From contig SFIW01000008.1 of NCBI GenBank assembly GCA_004556055.1, positions 1-64,000 of the forward strand: a stretch of 64,000 bases of DNA, in the 5' to 3' direction. This document shows, one piece after another, positions 1 to 7,772 of this stretch (its first letter is position 1; every line of letters begins with the position of its first letter). This DNA comes from Planctomycetaceae bacterium (GTDB taxonomy: Bacteria; Planctomycetota; Planctomycetia; Pirellulales; Thermoguttaceae). Both the position numbers and the translations under genes were made by a program. Below the pieces are notes generated by a model. That model did not search any database. It was given only the letters and a program-made list of their open reading frames with translations, and was not told where the DNA came from.

Positions 1-264
1 CGCGTTGATCGACTTTTCCAAACGCTCGGGATTCGCCGACGCGATATTGATCAGATAAGAGTCGTGGATTAAAGGGCGCGAGATACCCGTTTCCGCGAGC
101 GCGCGTTGGAATTTCTCCGCCGCCGACGCTAGAATCGGTTTCGCGACCCAGCGCGACGCGTTCGCCGAGAATATTTGGATGCAGTCAAATCCGTTTGCCT
201 TCACCTTTTTTACTGCGGCGTCGAAACCGCCCGAAATTGATTCATGTACTCCAAAATATGGCAT
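1..264 (-). CDS. nfo: Endonuclease IV (AP endonuclease), N-terminal part
   Basis: This is a partial gene. The first 88 codons are present and the rest lies beyond the left edge. The product should be a zinc-dependent AP endonuclease that cuts the backbone 5' to abasic sites in base-excision repair in the cytoplasm. The start reads MPYFGVHESISGGFDAA, matching the family's opening beta strand with its GxHxSxxGG pattern. Further on, IHDSYLINIA matches the conserved segment that carries a zinc-ligand histidine in E. coli Nfo. The ATG at 264 follows an AAGGCGG ribosome site. It is only 12 bases after the metallophosphoesterase stop, so it is probably the last visible gene of the folP operon. The C-terminal metal ligands cannot be checked here. 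Confidence 0.88.
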   Translation of the reverse strand, partial: MPYFGVHESISGGFDAAVKKVKANGFDCIQIFSANASRWVAKPILASAAEKFQRALAETGISRPLIHDSYLINIASANPERLEKSINA

Positions 265-276
265 AAAACCGCCTTT

Positions 277-1197
277 CTAGCGTTGGCAAATATCTTTACG
301 CGATCTAAGCGCGCATAAAACAAGTTCCGGTCTATTAAAAAGCCGCGTTGGGATCACGCTTGAACCAAGCCCGCGCGATATGATCTCGCGCGTCTTCCCA
401 ATCTCGTGAATACCCGCCGTATACCGAGGAAACCAACCTTGACCGGGCGCGAAAAGACCTTCCGGACAAAGTAACGGAAAACGGAATTGCCCCCCGTGCG
501 CGTGCCCGCTGAAGACGAGATTATATCCCCGCGCGGCGTAACGCGCGATCCCTTCCGGTCGATGCGCAAGGAGAATCTCAAAACGCGACCTATCGCGCTT
601 ACCCTCCAGCGCGTCGAGCCTCGCGTCGACTCCCTCGAAAAAATCTTCCTCGCAAGGCGGATCCGCGACCCCGTAAAGCCGAATCCTGTCGTCCCCGTTC
701 CCGCGCGGCGAGAGTTCGCAGACCTTTCCGTCGAGAAAGATCGCCCCGCTTGCCTCGACGAGGGTCAACGCTTCCGCCGCGCTCGCGTAATCGAGATTCG
801 ATTCGTGATTCCCCGTGATATAGTAGACGGGCGCGACCTCTTTCGCGCGTTCGAGAAATTCCCTCGCTTCGAGGTCGTTTGTATGTCGTTCGTCGAAGAG
901 GTCGCCGGTGACGAGTATCGCGTCGGGGCGCGCCTCATGCAACGCGGCAAGGAGCGGCTCGTTTCGCGGTTCGAAGAGCTTTCCGTGCAAATCGGAGACT
1001 TGCGCGAGGAGGTATTCGTCGAAGGACGCGGGAATCTTTGCGTCGACGATTTCGTAGCGCGCGATTTGTAGCGCGTTGTTGGAGCGAAAGAAGAGGCGTT
1101 CGAGGAATCCGAGCCTTTTAAATACGGCTTCCGCGGCAATGCGTTTTCGCGAGAGCTTTTTGCGCGAGTATCGAGTCGTCGGAGGGGCGTTCGTCAT
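277..1197 (-). CDS. YkuE-like calcineurin-type metallophosphoesterase
   Basis: The protein has 306 residues and the full metal-binding set of the calcineurin-like fold: SDLH (D69, H71), TGDLFDE (D99), ITGNHE (N130, H131), AHRPEG and SGHAHGGQ. The ending with SRGLGSSVIPTRLFNRPE is typical of the YkuE/LpxG-like subgroup, whose members act on phospholipid or UDP-sugar phosphoesters. The exact substrate cannot be read from sequence. Unlike many relatives it shows no clear N-terminal membrane anchor; the first 45 residues are basic. It sits 27 bases after the RNase H-like gene and 12 bases before nfo in one minus-strand operon. A role in lipid or cell-envelope phosphate turnover is inference. Confidence 0.85.
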   Translation of the reverse strand: MTNAPPTTRYSRKKLSRKRIAAEAVFKRLGFLERLFFRSNNALQIARYEIVDAKIPASFDEYLLAQVSDLHGKLFEPRNEPLLAALHEARPDAILVTGDLFDERHTNDLEAREFLERAKEVAPVYYITGNHESNLDYASAAEALTLVEASGAIFLDGKVCELSPRGNGDDRIRLYGVADPPCEEDFFEGVDARLDALEGKRDRSRFEILLAHRPEGIARYAARGYNLVFSGHAHGGQFRFPLLCPEGLFAPGQGWFPRYTAGIHEIGKTREIISRGLGSSVIPTRLFNRPELVLCALRSRKDICQR

Positions 1198-1224
1198 GAT
1201 CGGCGTCCTTTGTCGGAGGATGGA

Positions 1225-2340
1225 TTATTTCCGTCGCCAGAAGAGGTCGTCGGGTATTTCGAGGGCGCGTCGCGCGTCTTCCGTCTCCTCTCGAAAACGC
1301 GCCGCGTCGACGGGGTATCCGGCGGTTTCGCGCAGTTCTCGAGGCGAGACGGCGCGACTCCAGAAGTCGTTGAAGAGACGCATCGAGAGTTCGCGCAAGT
1401 ATTTCGCGACGATCGACGCAAGCGCGGTCGGCGCGTTCTTTTCCCCCTTCGCCGTGAATCGAACCTCCAACTTGACGCGACGCGGGAAGGAGAGGAACGC
1501 CCCCGCGCGGTCGATTCCCCCCGACGCGGCCAGACGGTAGACGCTTGCGTCGCGCCCTTCGCGTAAAATCTTGACGTCGTCGCATTGAAAGCGTTTTTTG
1601 AGCGTCGCGGCGTAACGCGCGGAGCCGCCGAGCTTGTCGCACAGGACAAGCGCGCGTTCCGGCGTGGCGTCCCCTAACGCGCGCAACGCGCGGTCGAGCG
1701 TTTCGACGACAAGGGACGTCGTAATCTCCGCGATGATTGCGCTCTTGAGTCCGAGTCGATCGTCAAGGGCGTTGAATTCGCGCGGCTGGACGCGCCGCGC
1801 GGCGAGAAGCAGGAGGCGCGTGTCGGACGCGTCGAGGCGTCGACGAATCGCTTCGACAGACTCCTCAAGGGGTTCTCGGAGCGTCTTGGGATCGCTCGGG
1901 AGCGCGAGATTCGCGTCGACTTCCCACGGCGGGAGGGAATCGGACGCGTCCGCCTTGAGGCGTTCGAGGAGCGTTCGAAAATCGGGAGCGTCGATTTCCG
2001 CGAGGGTTTGCGCGATCATGCACGGACGTTCGAGAGTCGCAAGGGCGCGAGTCGCGCCGAAAAGCTTCTTCGAGTCGACGAGGGGAAAGACGCTCTTGCG
2101 ATTACCCGCGAAAGGACTCAGAGCGTCGTTGAGCGCGTCGGGTGAGAACCCCTGATCGAGCGTCGCGTTTTGCGTCGCGGCGGGGGGAAGGAACGCCAGC
2201 AGGGAGTCGCCTGGCGGATCCGACGTCGACGGCGCGGGACGATTCGGCGCAAGCCAGCAGGACGCGCCGACCGTCAGCGGCCCGAGATTGGGTCCGTAAC
2301 CTGCTTCGTCGGTTCCGAGAACGAGGATTTGCGACGTCAT
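1225..2340 (-). CDS. RNase HII-family-like protein
   Basis: The 371-residue protein opens with GTDEAGYGPNLGPLTVGA, a clear variant of the RNase HII signature DEAGRGPxxGPVxxxA, with D11 and E12 as metal ligands. VDSKKLF near residue 88-94 matches the family's DSKKL box. A later CDKLGGSARY and a C-terminal ASIVAKYLREL correspond to the remaining blocks (AASIxAKxxRD). It is much longer than E. coli RnhB (about 200 residues), with long inserts between blocks, so it is a divergent branch. Cleavage of RNA in RNA-DNA hybrids is the likely activity but not certain. Its ATG overlaps the folP stop as ATGA, which implies translational coupling. Confidence 0.72.
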   Translation of the reverse strand: MTSQILVLGTDEAGYGPNLGPLTVGASCWLAPNRPAPSTSDPPGDSLLAFLPPAATQNATLDQGFSPDALNDALSPFAGNRKSVFPLVDSKKLFGATRALATLERPCMIAQTLAEIDAPDFRTLLERLKADASDSLPPWEVDANLALPSDPKTLREPLEESVEAIRRRLDASDTRLLLLAARRVQPREFNALDDRLGLKSAIIAEITTSLVVETLDRALRALGDATPERALVLCDKLGGSARYAATLKKRFQCDDVKILREGRDASVYRLAASGGIDRAGAFLSFPRRVKLEVRFTAKGEKNAPTALASIVAKYLRELSMRLFNDFWSRAVSPRELRETAGYPVDAARFREETEDARRALEIPDDLFWRRK

Positions 2341-3332
2341 TCTAGAATAGAGGCGGAGCTTACTAGCGGGTCGTTGTAGGTCAACGCGGCGACGCGCAGA
2401 GCGAGAGCGGTTCCGGGCACGTCGTGAACGCGCAGAACTTCGACCCCCTTTGTCGCGAGGATCGCGCTCAAAACGCCGGTTTCAAAATCTAGGGTCGCGC
2501 GGTCGGGAAGCGCGTTTTCAGGCGCGATCCCACATTCTTCGCGATAGCGTCGCGCGTTTTCACGCAGCATCGATTTGCGCGAGTACCCGTAAAGAACCGG
2601 CCCCCCCAAGCGTCGAAAATATTCCGAACGCATCGCGAGTTCCCAGTTCTGCTCGAAGGTTTTGCCGAATCCGAGCCCTGGGTCGTAGCAGATCTTATAC
2701 TCGTCGACTCCCGCGTTGAGGAACGCGTCGCGGCGTCGTTCGAGGAAGGCGCAAACCTCCTCGACGACCCCGAGGGGATACTCGATTTTTCCGGTTTGCA
2801 TCGTTTTTGGCGCGCCCTTCATGTGCATGAGGACGACGGCGGCGCCGTATTGGGCGACGACCTCGGCCATCTCTTCGCGGAATCCTTCTTCATTTTCGTC
2901 GGCGAATCGTTTTTCCGACTCGATATATCGTCCGGCGGCGACGTCGTTGACGATCTCCGCGCCTTCTTCAAGCGCTGCGGCGGCGACCGACGGGCGGTAC
3001 GTGTCGACGGAGATCGGCGCGTCGACTGCGCGGCGCAGCGCTTTCACGACGGGAATCACGCGGCGCAGCTCTTCCGCCTCTTCGATCGGATCCGTGCCGG
3101 GGCGCGTGCTTTCGCCCCCGACGTCGAGAATCGCGGCCCCGTCGCGCAGCGCCTTCTTAGCCGCGTCGACGACCGCGTCAAGATCGACTGCGAACGCGCC
3201 GTCTTGCGATTCGCGGAACCGACCGCCGTCGGAAAAACTGTCGGGGGTGACGTTGAGGATCGCCATTATTATCGGTTGTGCGTAGTCGAGCGTCGTTGTG
3301 CGCAGACTCCAGGGAGAAAATCGACAACTCAT
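2337..3332 (-). CDS. folP: Dihydropteroate synthase
   Basis: This enzyme joins para-aminobenzoate to 6-hydroxymethyl-dihydropterin diphosphate, the step before dihydrofolate. At 331 residues it carries the classic blocks: IMAILNVTPDSFSDGG, DVGGESTRPG, ISVDTYRP, EIVNDVAAG, MHMKGAPKTMQ, YDPGLGFGKT and GYSRKSML. It is somewhat longer than E. coli FolP (282 residues) because of an insert around residues 150-175 (after VAAGRYIESEK). The ATG is preceded by AAGGAG. A candidate promoter (TTGAAT, 16 bp, TAGAAT) lies just upstream. It heads a four-gene operon and overlaps the next gene by 4 bases. Confidence 0.95.
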   Translation of the reverse strand: MSCRFSPWSLRTTTLDYAQPIIMAILNVTPDSFSDGGRFRESQDGAFAVDLDAVVDAAKKALRDGAAILDVGGESTRPGTDPIEEAEELRRVIPVVKALRRAVDAPISVDTYRPSVAAAALEEGAEIVNDVAAGRYIESEKRFADENEEGFREEMAEVVAQYGAAVVLMHMKGAPKTMQTGKIEYPLGVVEEVCAFLERRRDAFLNAGVDEYKICYDPGLGFGKTFEQNWELAMRSEYFRRLGGPVLYGYSRKSMLRENARRYREECGIAPENALPDRATLDFETGVLSAILATKGVEVLRVHDVPGTALALRVAALTYNDPLVSSASILE

Positions 3333-3399
3333 CGTTAGAGAACTCCTTATAAGATCGTCGCGCGTTTCGCGCGAAGTTTGAGATCGTTTCTTAACGGTT

Positions 3400-3427
3400 A
3401 TTCTAAAGAATAGCGACGCATATTCAA
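3400..3427 (-). promoter_or_regulatory. Candidate promoter of the folP operon
   Basis: On the minus strand TTGAAT (3427-3422) and TAGAAT (3405-3400) are separated by 16 bases, a good match to the vegetative sigma-70 type. It lies about 70 bases before the folP start. Prediction from sequence only. Confidence 0.45.
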
Positions 3428-3443
3428 GCGACGAAATTCAAAG

Positions 3444-3486
3444 AAAAAGGACGTTCGTCACGCTTGGAGAAGGCGTGGGAACGTCC
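3444..3486 (-). terminator. Rho-independent terminator after the first metallophosphoesterase/LamG gene
   Basis: GGACGTTC/GAACGTCC arms with an inner CACGC/GCGTG extension are followed on the minus strand by TTTTTCTTTG. It ends transcription about 30 bases after the stop at 3514. Confidence 0.85.
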
Positions 3487-3513
3487 CAAAATTTGAGGGA
3501 TGGTCGGACCGCG

Positions 3514-5505
3514 TTATTTTGTTGCGAGCTCTGCGATTTGGACGGCTGAGAGCGGCCATGAGTAGACCTTTGCGAAGGCGACGCGCCCCTTGAAAGAGCG
3601 GCGTTTATGGCCCCCCGGCTCGACGTCTGCGCCGACCGTATACGCGGAGACGACGTGATGCGGAAAGCGCGTCAACGCGCCCGGCGCTTCGGTTCGCGCG
3701 ACTTCTTCCCCGTTGACGTAGAGAATCGCGCATTGTTCGTTGTAGACCGCCGCGACGTCGGTCCACCTTCCGAACGAGATCGGCGCTCCGATCGATTGAT
3801 ATTCTCCGTCGTTGACGCTGAAGCGGAATAAGACGGTCTTCTCCTGCGTGTTGACGTACAGTTCCGCGCTTTTGGGGTTCGTGTTCCCAAGGAGGGCGCA
3901 GAACGGGTCGGTCTCTTCCGTCTTTTCGAACGCCTTAAATCGCGCGACGAAGGTTCCGCGATAGAGTCGTCGCGCGTTGATCGGCTTGCCGTGGGAGACG
4001 GCGACGCTCTTGCGCCCGTCGAGTTCGAGAACGCAGGCGTCGAGCTCTTCGTCGACGACCGTTCGCGGGGAACCGAAATATTGGCATGGAATCGGCGCGG
4101 GGGCCGCGGGCGCGGCTTGGTCGGTAAAGCGTCCTTCTAGGATCGAGAGTTCGAGAACGTCGGGATTCCCTTGGGCGCCGATCGGACGCGCGGCGGGAAC
4201 TTCGAAGAAACATTCCGCCGACTTGGAGGAGACGCGCTGATAGCAGTTGATCGGCTTAATGAGCGCTCGGTATGTTTTGCCGGGTTCGAGGCCGTCGATG
4301 TTGACATAGGCGTCCGACGGAATAGGACGTTCGTAATATTGCGCGTGAAAGTACTGGGGATCGTAATATTTGGAGGGTACCTCGGAATGTTCCGAAATCT
4401 GCGCCATGTATCCGAAGGGAGCTGAACGGAACGTCGCCTGCGGGAAGCGGAGTCGGGCGCCGTCGTCGAAGGTCTCGACGACTTCGACGATCGGTTTATT
4501 GCGCCGCCAATCCCAGTCGGCCTCTTCCGTTTCGAAGTATCGCGCGTCGGAGTAGGGGCGCGGAGCGTCGGGACCGGGAGCGGCGAGTTCGTAGCTGAAA
4601 TCGTAGAATTGGTTCTGCGCGACGTTCATCGGGGTGAGGAGCGACGAATTGTCCTCGCGAACTTCGAGTAAATAACACTCGCCGTAGTTGAGTCCGTCCG
4701 ATTCGTAGGAGTAGAAGTATTTGTCCTCATGACAGATATAGGACATGGAGCTTGTTTGGAGAGCCGTGAAGGAGCCCTGCCAAATGCTGCGCGGATCGGT
4801 GATCGGAAAGTGAGTGTGTCCTGAGAAGTCTACGATCTGCGGGTATCCTTGGAAGAGGTCGTAAAGGTCGTCGACGCCCCAGTTGTCGGGGGCGCGCCCG
4901 CCGGTGACGGTTCCGGTGATCGGCAGGTGCTGGAAGACGAAAATCGGTTTCAGCGGGTCGGCGTCGCGCGCGGCTTTGAGCTCCTTTTCGAGCCAGCCGA
5001 GGGCGTAACGGTACGAACCGTTGAGACACGAACCGTCGGCGAGGGAAAGCGCGATGAACTGCACGCCGTTGACCTCGTAACGCGCGTTGGGATTGACGCC
5101 CATAATTCGGGTCCAGCGCGCCGTGTCGCCGCCGTAAAATTCGTGATTCCCCATGCATAAGAGAGGTTGGGTTCCGGGTCGCAACGCGGCGTCCATCGTC
5201 TCCTTAAAGAGGGCGAGCTGTTCTTCCGAACCGACGTTGGACATATCTCCCGCGACGACAAGGGCGTCGAATCCCTTGTAGGCCTGTCTCCCGGAATAGT
5301 CGTAAACGAATTGTATGGCGCGTTTGAAGCGTTCGGGTTCGGGATCGTGCCGACCGCCTTCGAAGTGAACGTCGCTCATGACGAGCGCGCGCATGACGAC
5401 GGGATTCTTGGTGGATTGTGCGAAAGCGCGCGGAACGAGCGCGAGAGAGAACGCGGCGGCTCCCGCTTGCAGGAAACGGCGACGCGACAACGCATGTTGC
5501 GGCAT
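3514..5505 (-). CDS. Tat-exported metallophosphoesterase with C-terminal LamG-like domain (copy 1)
   Basis: The 663-residue protein starts with a twin-arginine signal (SRRRFLQAG, then a hydrophobic stretch ending AFAQ), so it should be folded before export. Residues about 40-270 form a calcineurin-type phosphoesterase with SDVH, VAGDMSN, CMGNHEFYGG, QHLP and SGHTH motifs. A middle part (about 330-430) looks like a fibronectin-III-type module. The last 180 residues resemble a LamG/concanavalin-type jellyroll (ALLGNTNP, VNDGEYQSIGAPISFGRWTD, LYVNGEEVA). A substrate cannot be named; a periplasmic or surface phosphoester linked to polysaccharide is possible. It is a paralogue of the gene at 5598-7628 and has its own terminator. 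The start is supported by AAGGA 8 bases upstream. Confidence 0.85.
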   Translation of the reverse strand: MPQHALSRRRFLQAGAAAFSLALVPRAFAQSTKNPVVMRALVMSDVHFEGGRHDPEPERFKRAIQFVYDYSGRQAYKGFDALVVAGDMSNVGSEEQLALFKETMDAALRPGTQPLLCMGNHEFYGGDTARWTRIMGVNPNARYEVNGVQFIALSLADGSCLNGSYRYALGWLEKELKAARDADPLKPIFVFQHLPITGTVTGGRAPDNWGVDDLYDLFQGYPQIVDFSGHTHFPITDPRSIWQGSFTALQTSSMSYICHEDKYFYSYESDGLNYGECYLLEVREDNSSLLTPMNVAQNQFYDFSYELAAPGPDAPRPYSDARYFETEEADWDWRRNKPIVEVVETFDDGARLRFPQATFRSAPFGYMAQISEHSEVPSKYYDPQYFHAQYYERPIPSDAYVNIDGLEPGKTYRALIKPINCYQRVSSKSAECFFEVPAARPIGAQGNPDVLELSILEGRFTDQAAPAAPAPIPCQYFGSPRTVVDEELDACVLELDGRKSVAVSHGKPINARRLYRGTFVARFKAFEKTEETDPFCALLGNTNPKSAELYVNTQEKTVLFRFSVNDGEYQSIGAPISFGRWTDVAAVYNEQCAILYVNGEEVARTEAPGALTRFPHHVVSAYTVGADVEPGGHKRRSFKGRVAFAKVYSWPLSAVQIAELATK

Positions 5506-5540
5506 GGGGATATTCCTTATTTCTTTGGAGTGGAAGGATC

Positions 5541-5586
5541 AAAAGATAAGCGCGATCCGACCTCGCCGCTGACGAGACCGGATCGC
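5541..5586 (-). terminator. Terminator after the second metallophosphoesterase/LamG gene
   Basis: The GCGATCCG/CGGATCGC stem (5552-5559 with 5579-5586) is followed on the minus strand by CTTATCTTTT. It lies within 15 bases of the stop at 5598, so the two paralogues are probably separate transcription units. Confidence 0.7.
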
Positions 5587-5597
5587 GTCGCGCCTTG

Positions 5598-7628
5598 TCA
5601 TTTTGCGATTTCCGCAATTTGTTGGGGCGTCAACGCCCATGAGTAGAGTCTTGCGCGTTCGACGCGTCCTTTGAAGAAGTAGCTTCCCGCGCCGGCGGGC
5701 GCGATATCGGCTCCGACGGAGAACGCGTTCGCGGTCGGTTCCGTCGGGTGCGTCAATTTGCCTTTGAGCTCTGCGCGGGCGACTTCCTTGCCGTCGAGGT
5801 AGAGGACAAGGCTGGAGCCGTTGAAGGTCGCCGCAGAGTCGTACCATTTGCCGAATTCGATCGGCGCGTCGAGAATGGTATACGGCGCGTTGTTTACTGT
5901 CGCCCACAGACGCAGGGCCTTGCGATCATAATCGACGGCGAACTCGATTCCGCGCCCCTCCGTGTCTCCGAAGATCGCGCAAGACCCGGCGCCGTCTTTG
6001 TCGGCGCAGAATCGAGCGGAGATCGTGGCGCGTCGCAGACGCTTGAGTTCCGCCGGTTCGAAGACGATTTTCGCGAAGGATTTCTCGCCGTCGAACGCGA
6101 CGACGTCGGTTCCGCGCGTTTCGTCTTTGACGACGACAGGCCCGTCGACAAGCTGACATTCCTTTTGTTTCTCAAGGGAGTTAACGGGCGCGTTGACAAG
6201 AACTCCGTCGACGACGCGAACGTCGATCAGGTCTGCGGAGGGGCATGGCGCCGTCTTGTCGACCGCCGGATCGACCGGTTCGGGGGCGGTTTGGAATTCG
6301 AAGGTTAAATGCGTTTCCGCTTCGCGCATGAACGGATTGAGCGCGTAGATTCGTCCGCGGTATTTCGCGTTCGGTTCGAGCTCTTCGAGGTTCGCTTTGG
6401 TAATCTCGGGGGGCGTGTGCTCGTAGTAGGGAGCGCGATAATATTTCGGATCTTCGGGCTCGAAGGCGTCTTGTTCTTGACGCTCAAGTTCGACGCGGAA
6501 TCCGTAGACGGTTCCTTCGCACGAAGGATTGGGGATCGTCAGCGCCGCGCTCGAATCGGTTACGGCGTCGATCTTGAGGGCGTCTTGCGCGTCGCTTCCC
6601 CACACGGGAAGAGGAGAGTTATAGTACCGCGCGTCGGTGTATTCGTAAGTTGAGGGATCTCCCGGTTTGGCGACGCGATATTTGACGTCGTAGAAAGCGC
6701 CCTTCTCAACGTCGTAGGGGAGGAGATCGACGGAATTGTCTTCATGGACTTCCATAATGTAACATTCCGCGTAATTGCCGCTATTCGCGGGATATTGCTC
6801 AAAGCCTTTTCCTTCGCCGCCGTGGCAGATATAGCTGAGCGTGCTCGTTCCAAAGGCGCTGAAGTTGCCTTGCCACGCGATGCGCGGGTCGCGAAGAGGA
6901 TAGTGAGTATGCCCCGAGAAATTAATCACGCGCGGGAAGAGTTGAAGCGTCGAGAAGAGGTCGTTCGCGCCCCAGTCGTCCGCGCCGCGCCCCCCGTAAA
7001 CCGTCGGAGAAACCGGATAATGCTGGAAGACGAAGATCGGCTTGTCTGGACTGAGTTTCGAGACGTTTTCGAGTTGCGTCTTGAGCCATCCTTCAGCGTA
7101 TAGGTAGTCGCCGTCGGCCATCGTTCCCTTTTCCGGGGAGACGGCGATGAAAGAGAAGCCGTTGACTTCGTAGACGTCGTTCGTTTTTACGCCGAAGACG
7201 GAGCGCCACAAGTCGGGATTACCGCCGTAAAATTCGTGGTTCCCCATGCACAAAAGCGCTTGTGTTCCCTCTTTCAGACCGGCGTCCATCGTTTCTTTAA
7301 AGAGTCGAATCTGCGGTTCCGTGCCGTTGTTGCTCATATCGCCAACGACGACAAGGGCGTCGAATTTATCATACGTCTGCGCTTCGCTGTACTCGTACAT
7401 GAACTTGAGAACTCGCTTGAAACGCGCCGTTTCGCGCGAGTCGGGGGAGCCGTTGAAGTGTACGTCGCTAAGGACGAGACATCGCAAGACGATAGGGGAG
7501 CCCTGCGCTTTTTTGGAGGCTGCGCGAGCTGCGCGCGGGTCGAGCGCGTTCGCGACCGCGAGGGTTGAAGCCGCCGCGCTTGCCTTTAGAAAACCGCGAC
7601 GAGAAAGTGCGTCTGATACGAGGGACAT
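5598..7628 (-). CDS. Tat-exported metallophosphoesterase with C-terminal LamG-like domain (copy 2)
   Basis: At 676 residues this has the same architecture as the downstream copy: Tat signal (LSRRGFLKASAAAS, ending ARAA), a calcineurin-type domain with SDVH, VVGDMSNNG, CMGNHEFYGG, QHYP and SGHTH, a fibronectin-like middle, and a LamG-like C-terminus (FGDTEGRGIEF, APIEFGKWYDS, LYLDGKEVA). Both copies end with a shared YSW-L-x(3)-QIAE signature (SWALTPQQIAEI here). Identity is clearly higher than expected for distant relatives, which indicates tandem duplication followed by divergence. All metal ligands are kept in both, so both should be active. The substrate is unknown. AAGGAATAAGG precedes the ATG. 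Confidence 0.85.
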   Translation of the reverse strand: MSLVSDALSRRGFLKASAAASTLAVANALDPRAARAASKKAQGSPIVLRCLVLSDVHFNGSPDSRETARFKRVLKFMYEYSEAQTYDKFDALVVVGDMSNNGTEPQIRLFKETMDAGLKEGTQALLCMGNHEFYGGNPDLWRSVFGVKTNDVYEVNGFSFIAVSPEKGTMADGDYLYAEGWLKTQLENVSKLSPDKPIFVFQHYPVSPTVYGGRGADDWGANDLFSTLQLFPRVINFSGHTHYPLRDPRIAWQGNFSAFGTSTLSYICHGGEGKGFEQYPANSGNYAECYIMEVHEDNSVDLLPYDVEKGAFYDVKYRVAKPGDPSTYEYTDARYYNSPLPVWGSDAQDALKIDAVTDSSAALTIPNPSCEGTVYGFRVELERQEQDAFEPEDPKYYRAPYYEHTPPEITKANLEELEPNAKYRGRIYALNPFMREAETHLTFEFQTAPEPVDPAVDKTAPCPSADLIDVRVVDGVLVNAPVNSLEKQKECQLVDGPVVVKDETRGTDVVAFDGEKSFAKIVFEPAELKRLRRATISARFCADKDGAGSCAIFGDTEGRGIEFAVDYDRKALRLWATVNNAPYTILDAPIEFGKWYDSAATFNGSSLVLYLDGKEVARAELKGKLTHPTEPTANAFSVGADIAPAGAGSYFFKGRVERARLYSWALTPQQIAEIAK

Positions 7629-7724
7629 AACCTTATTCCTTTACTGTGAGAGAAAAGATCCGGTAAAGACCCCATTATATCGCATACGAATTTTTAAATC
7701 AACAATTTCGCGAAGTCTCGGAAT

Positions 7725-7755
7725 AAAAAGGCCCCGACGTTTGAAGCGTCGGGGC
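7725..7755 (-). terminator. Terminator after the prepilin-type gene
   Basis: A perfect 9-bp stem, GCCCCGACG/CGTCGGGGC with a 7-base loop, is followed on the minus strand by CTTTTTATTCC. It lies 18 bases after the stop at 7773. Confidence 0.9.
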
Positions 7756-7772
7756 TAATAATTAGGCTTGCG

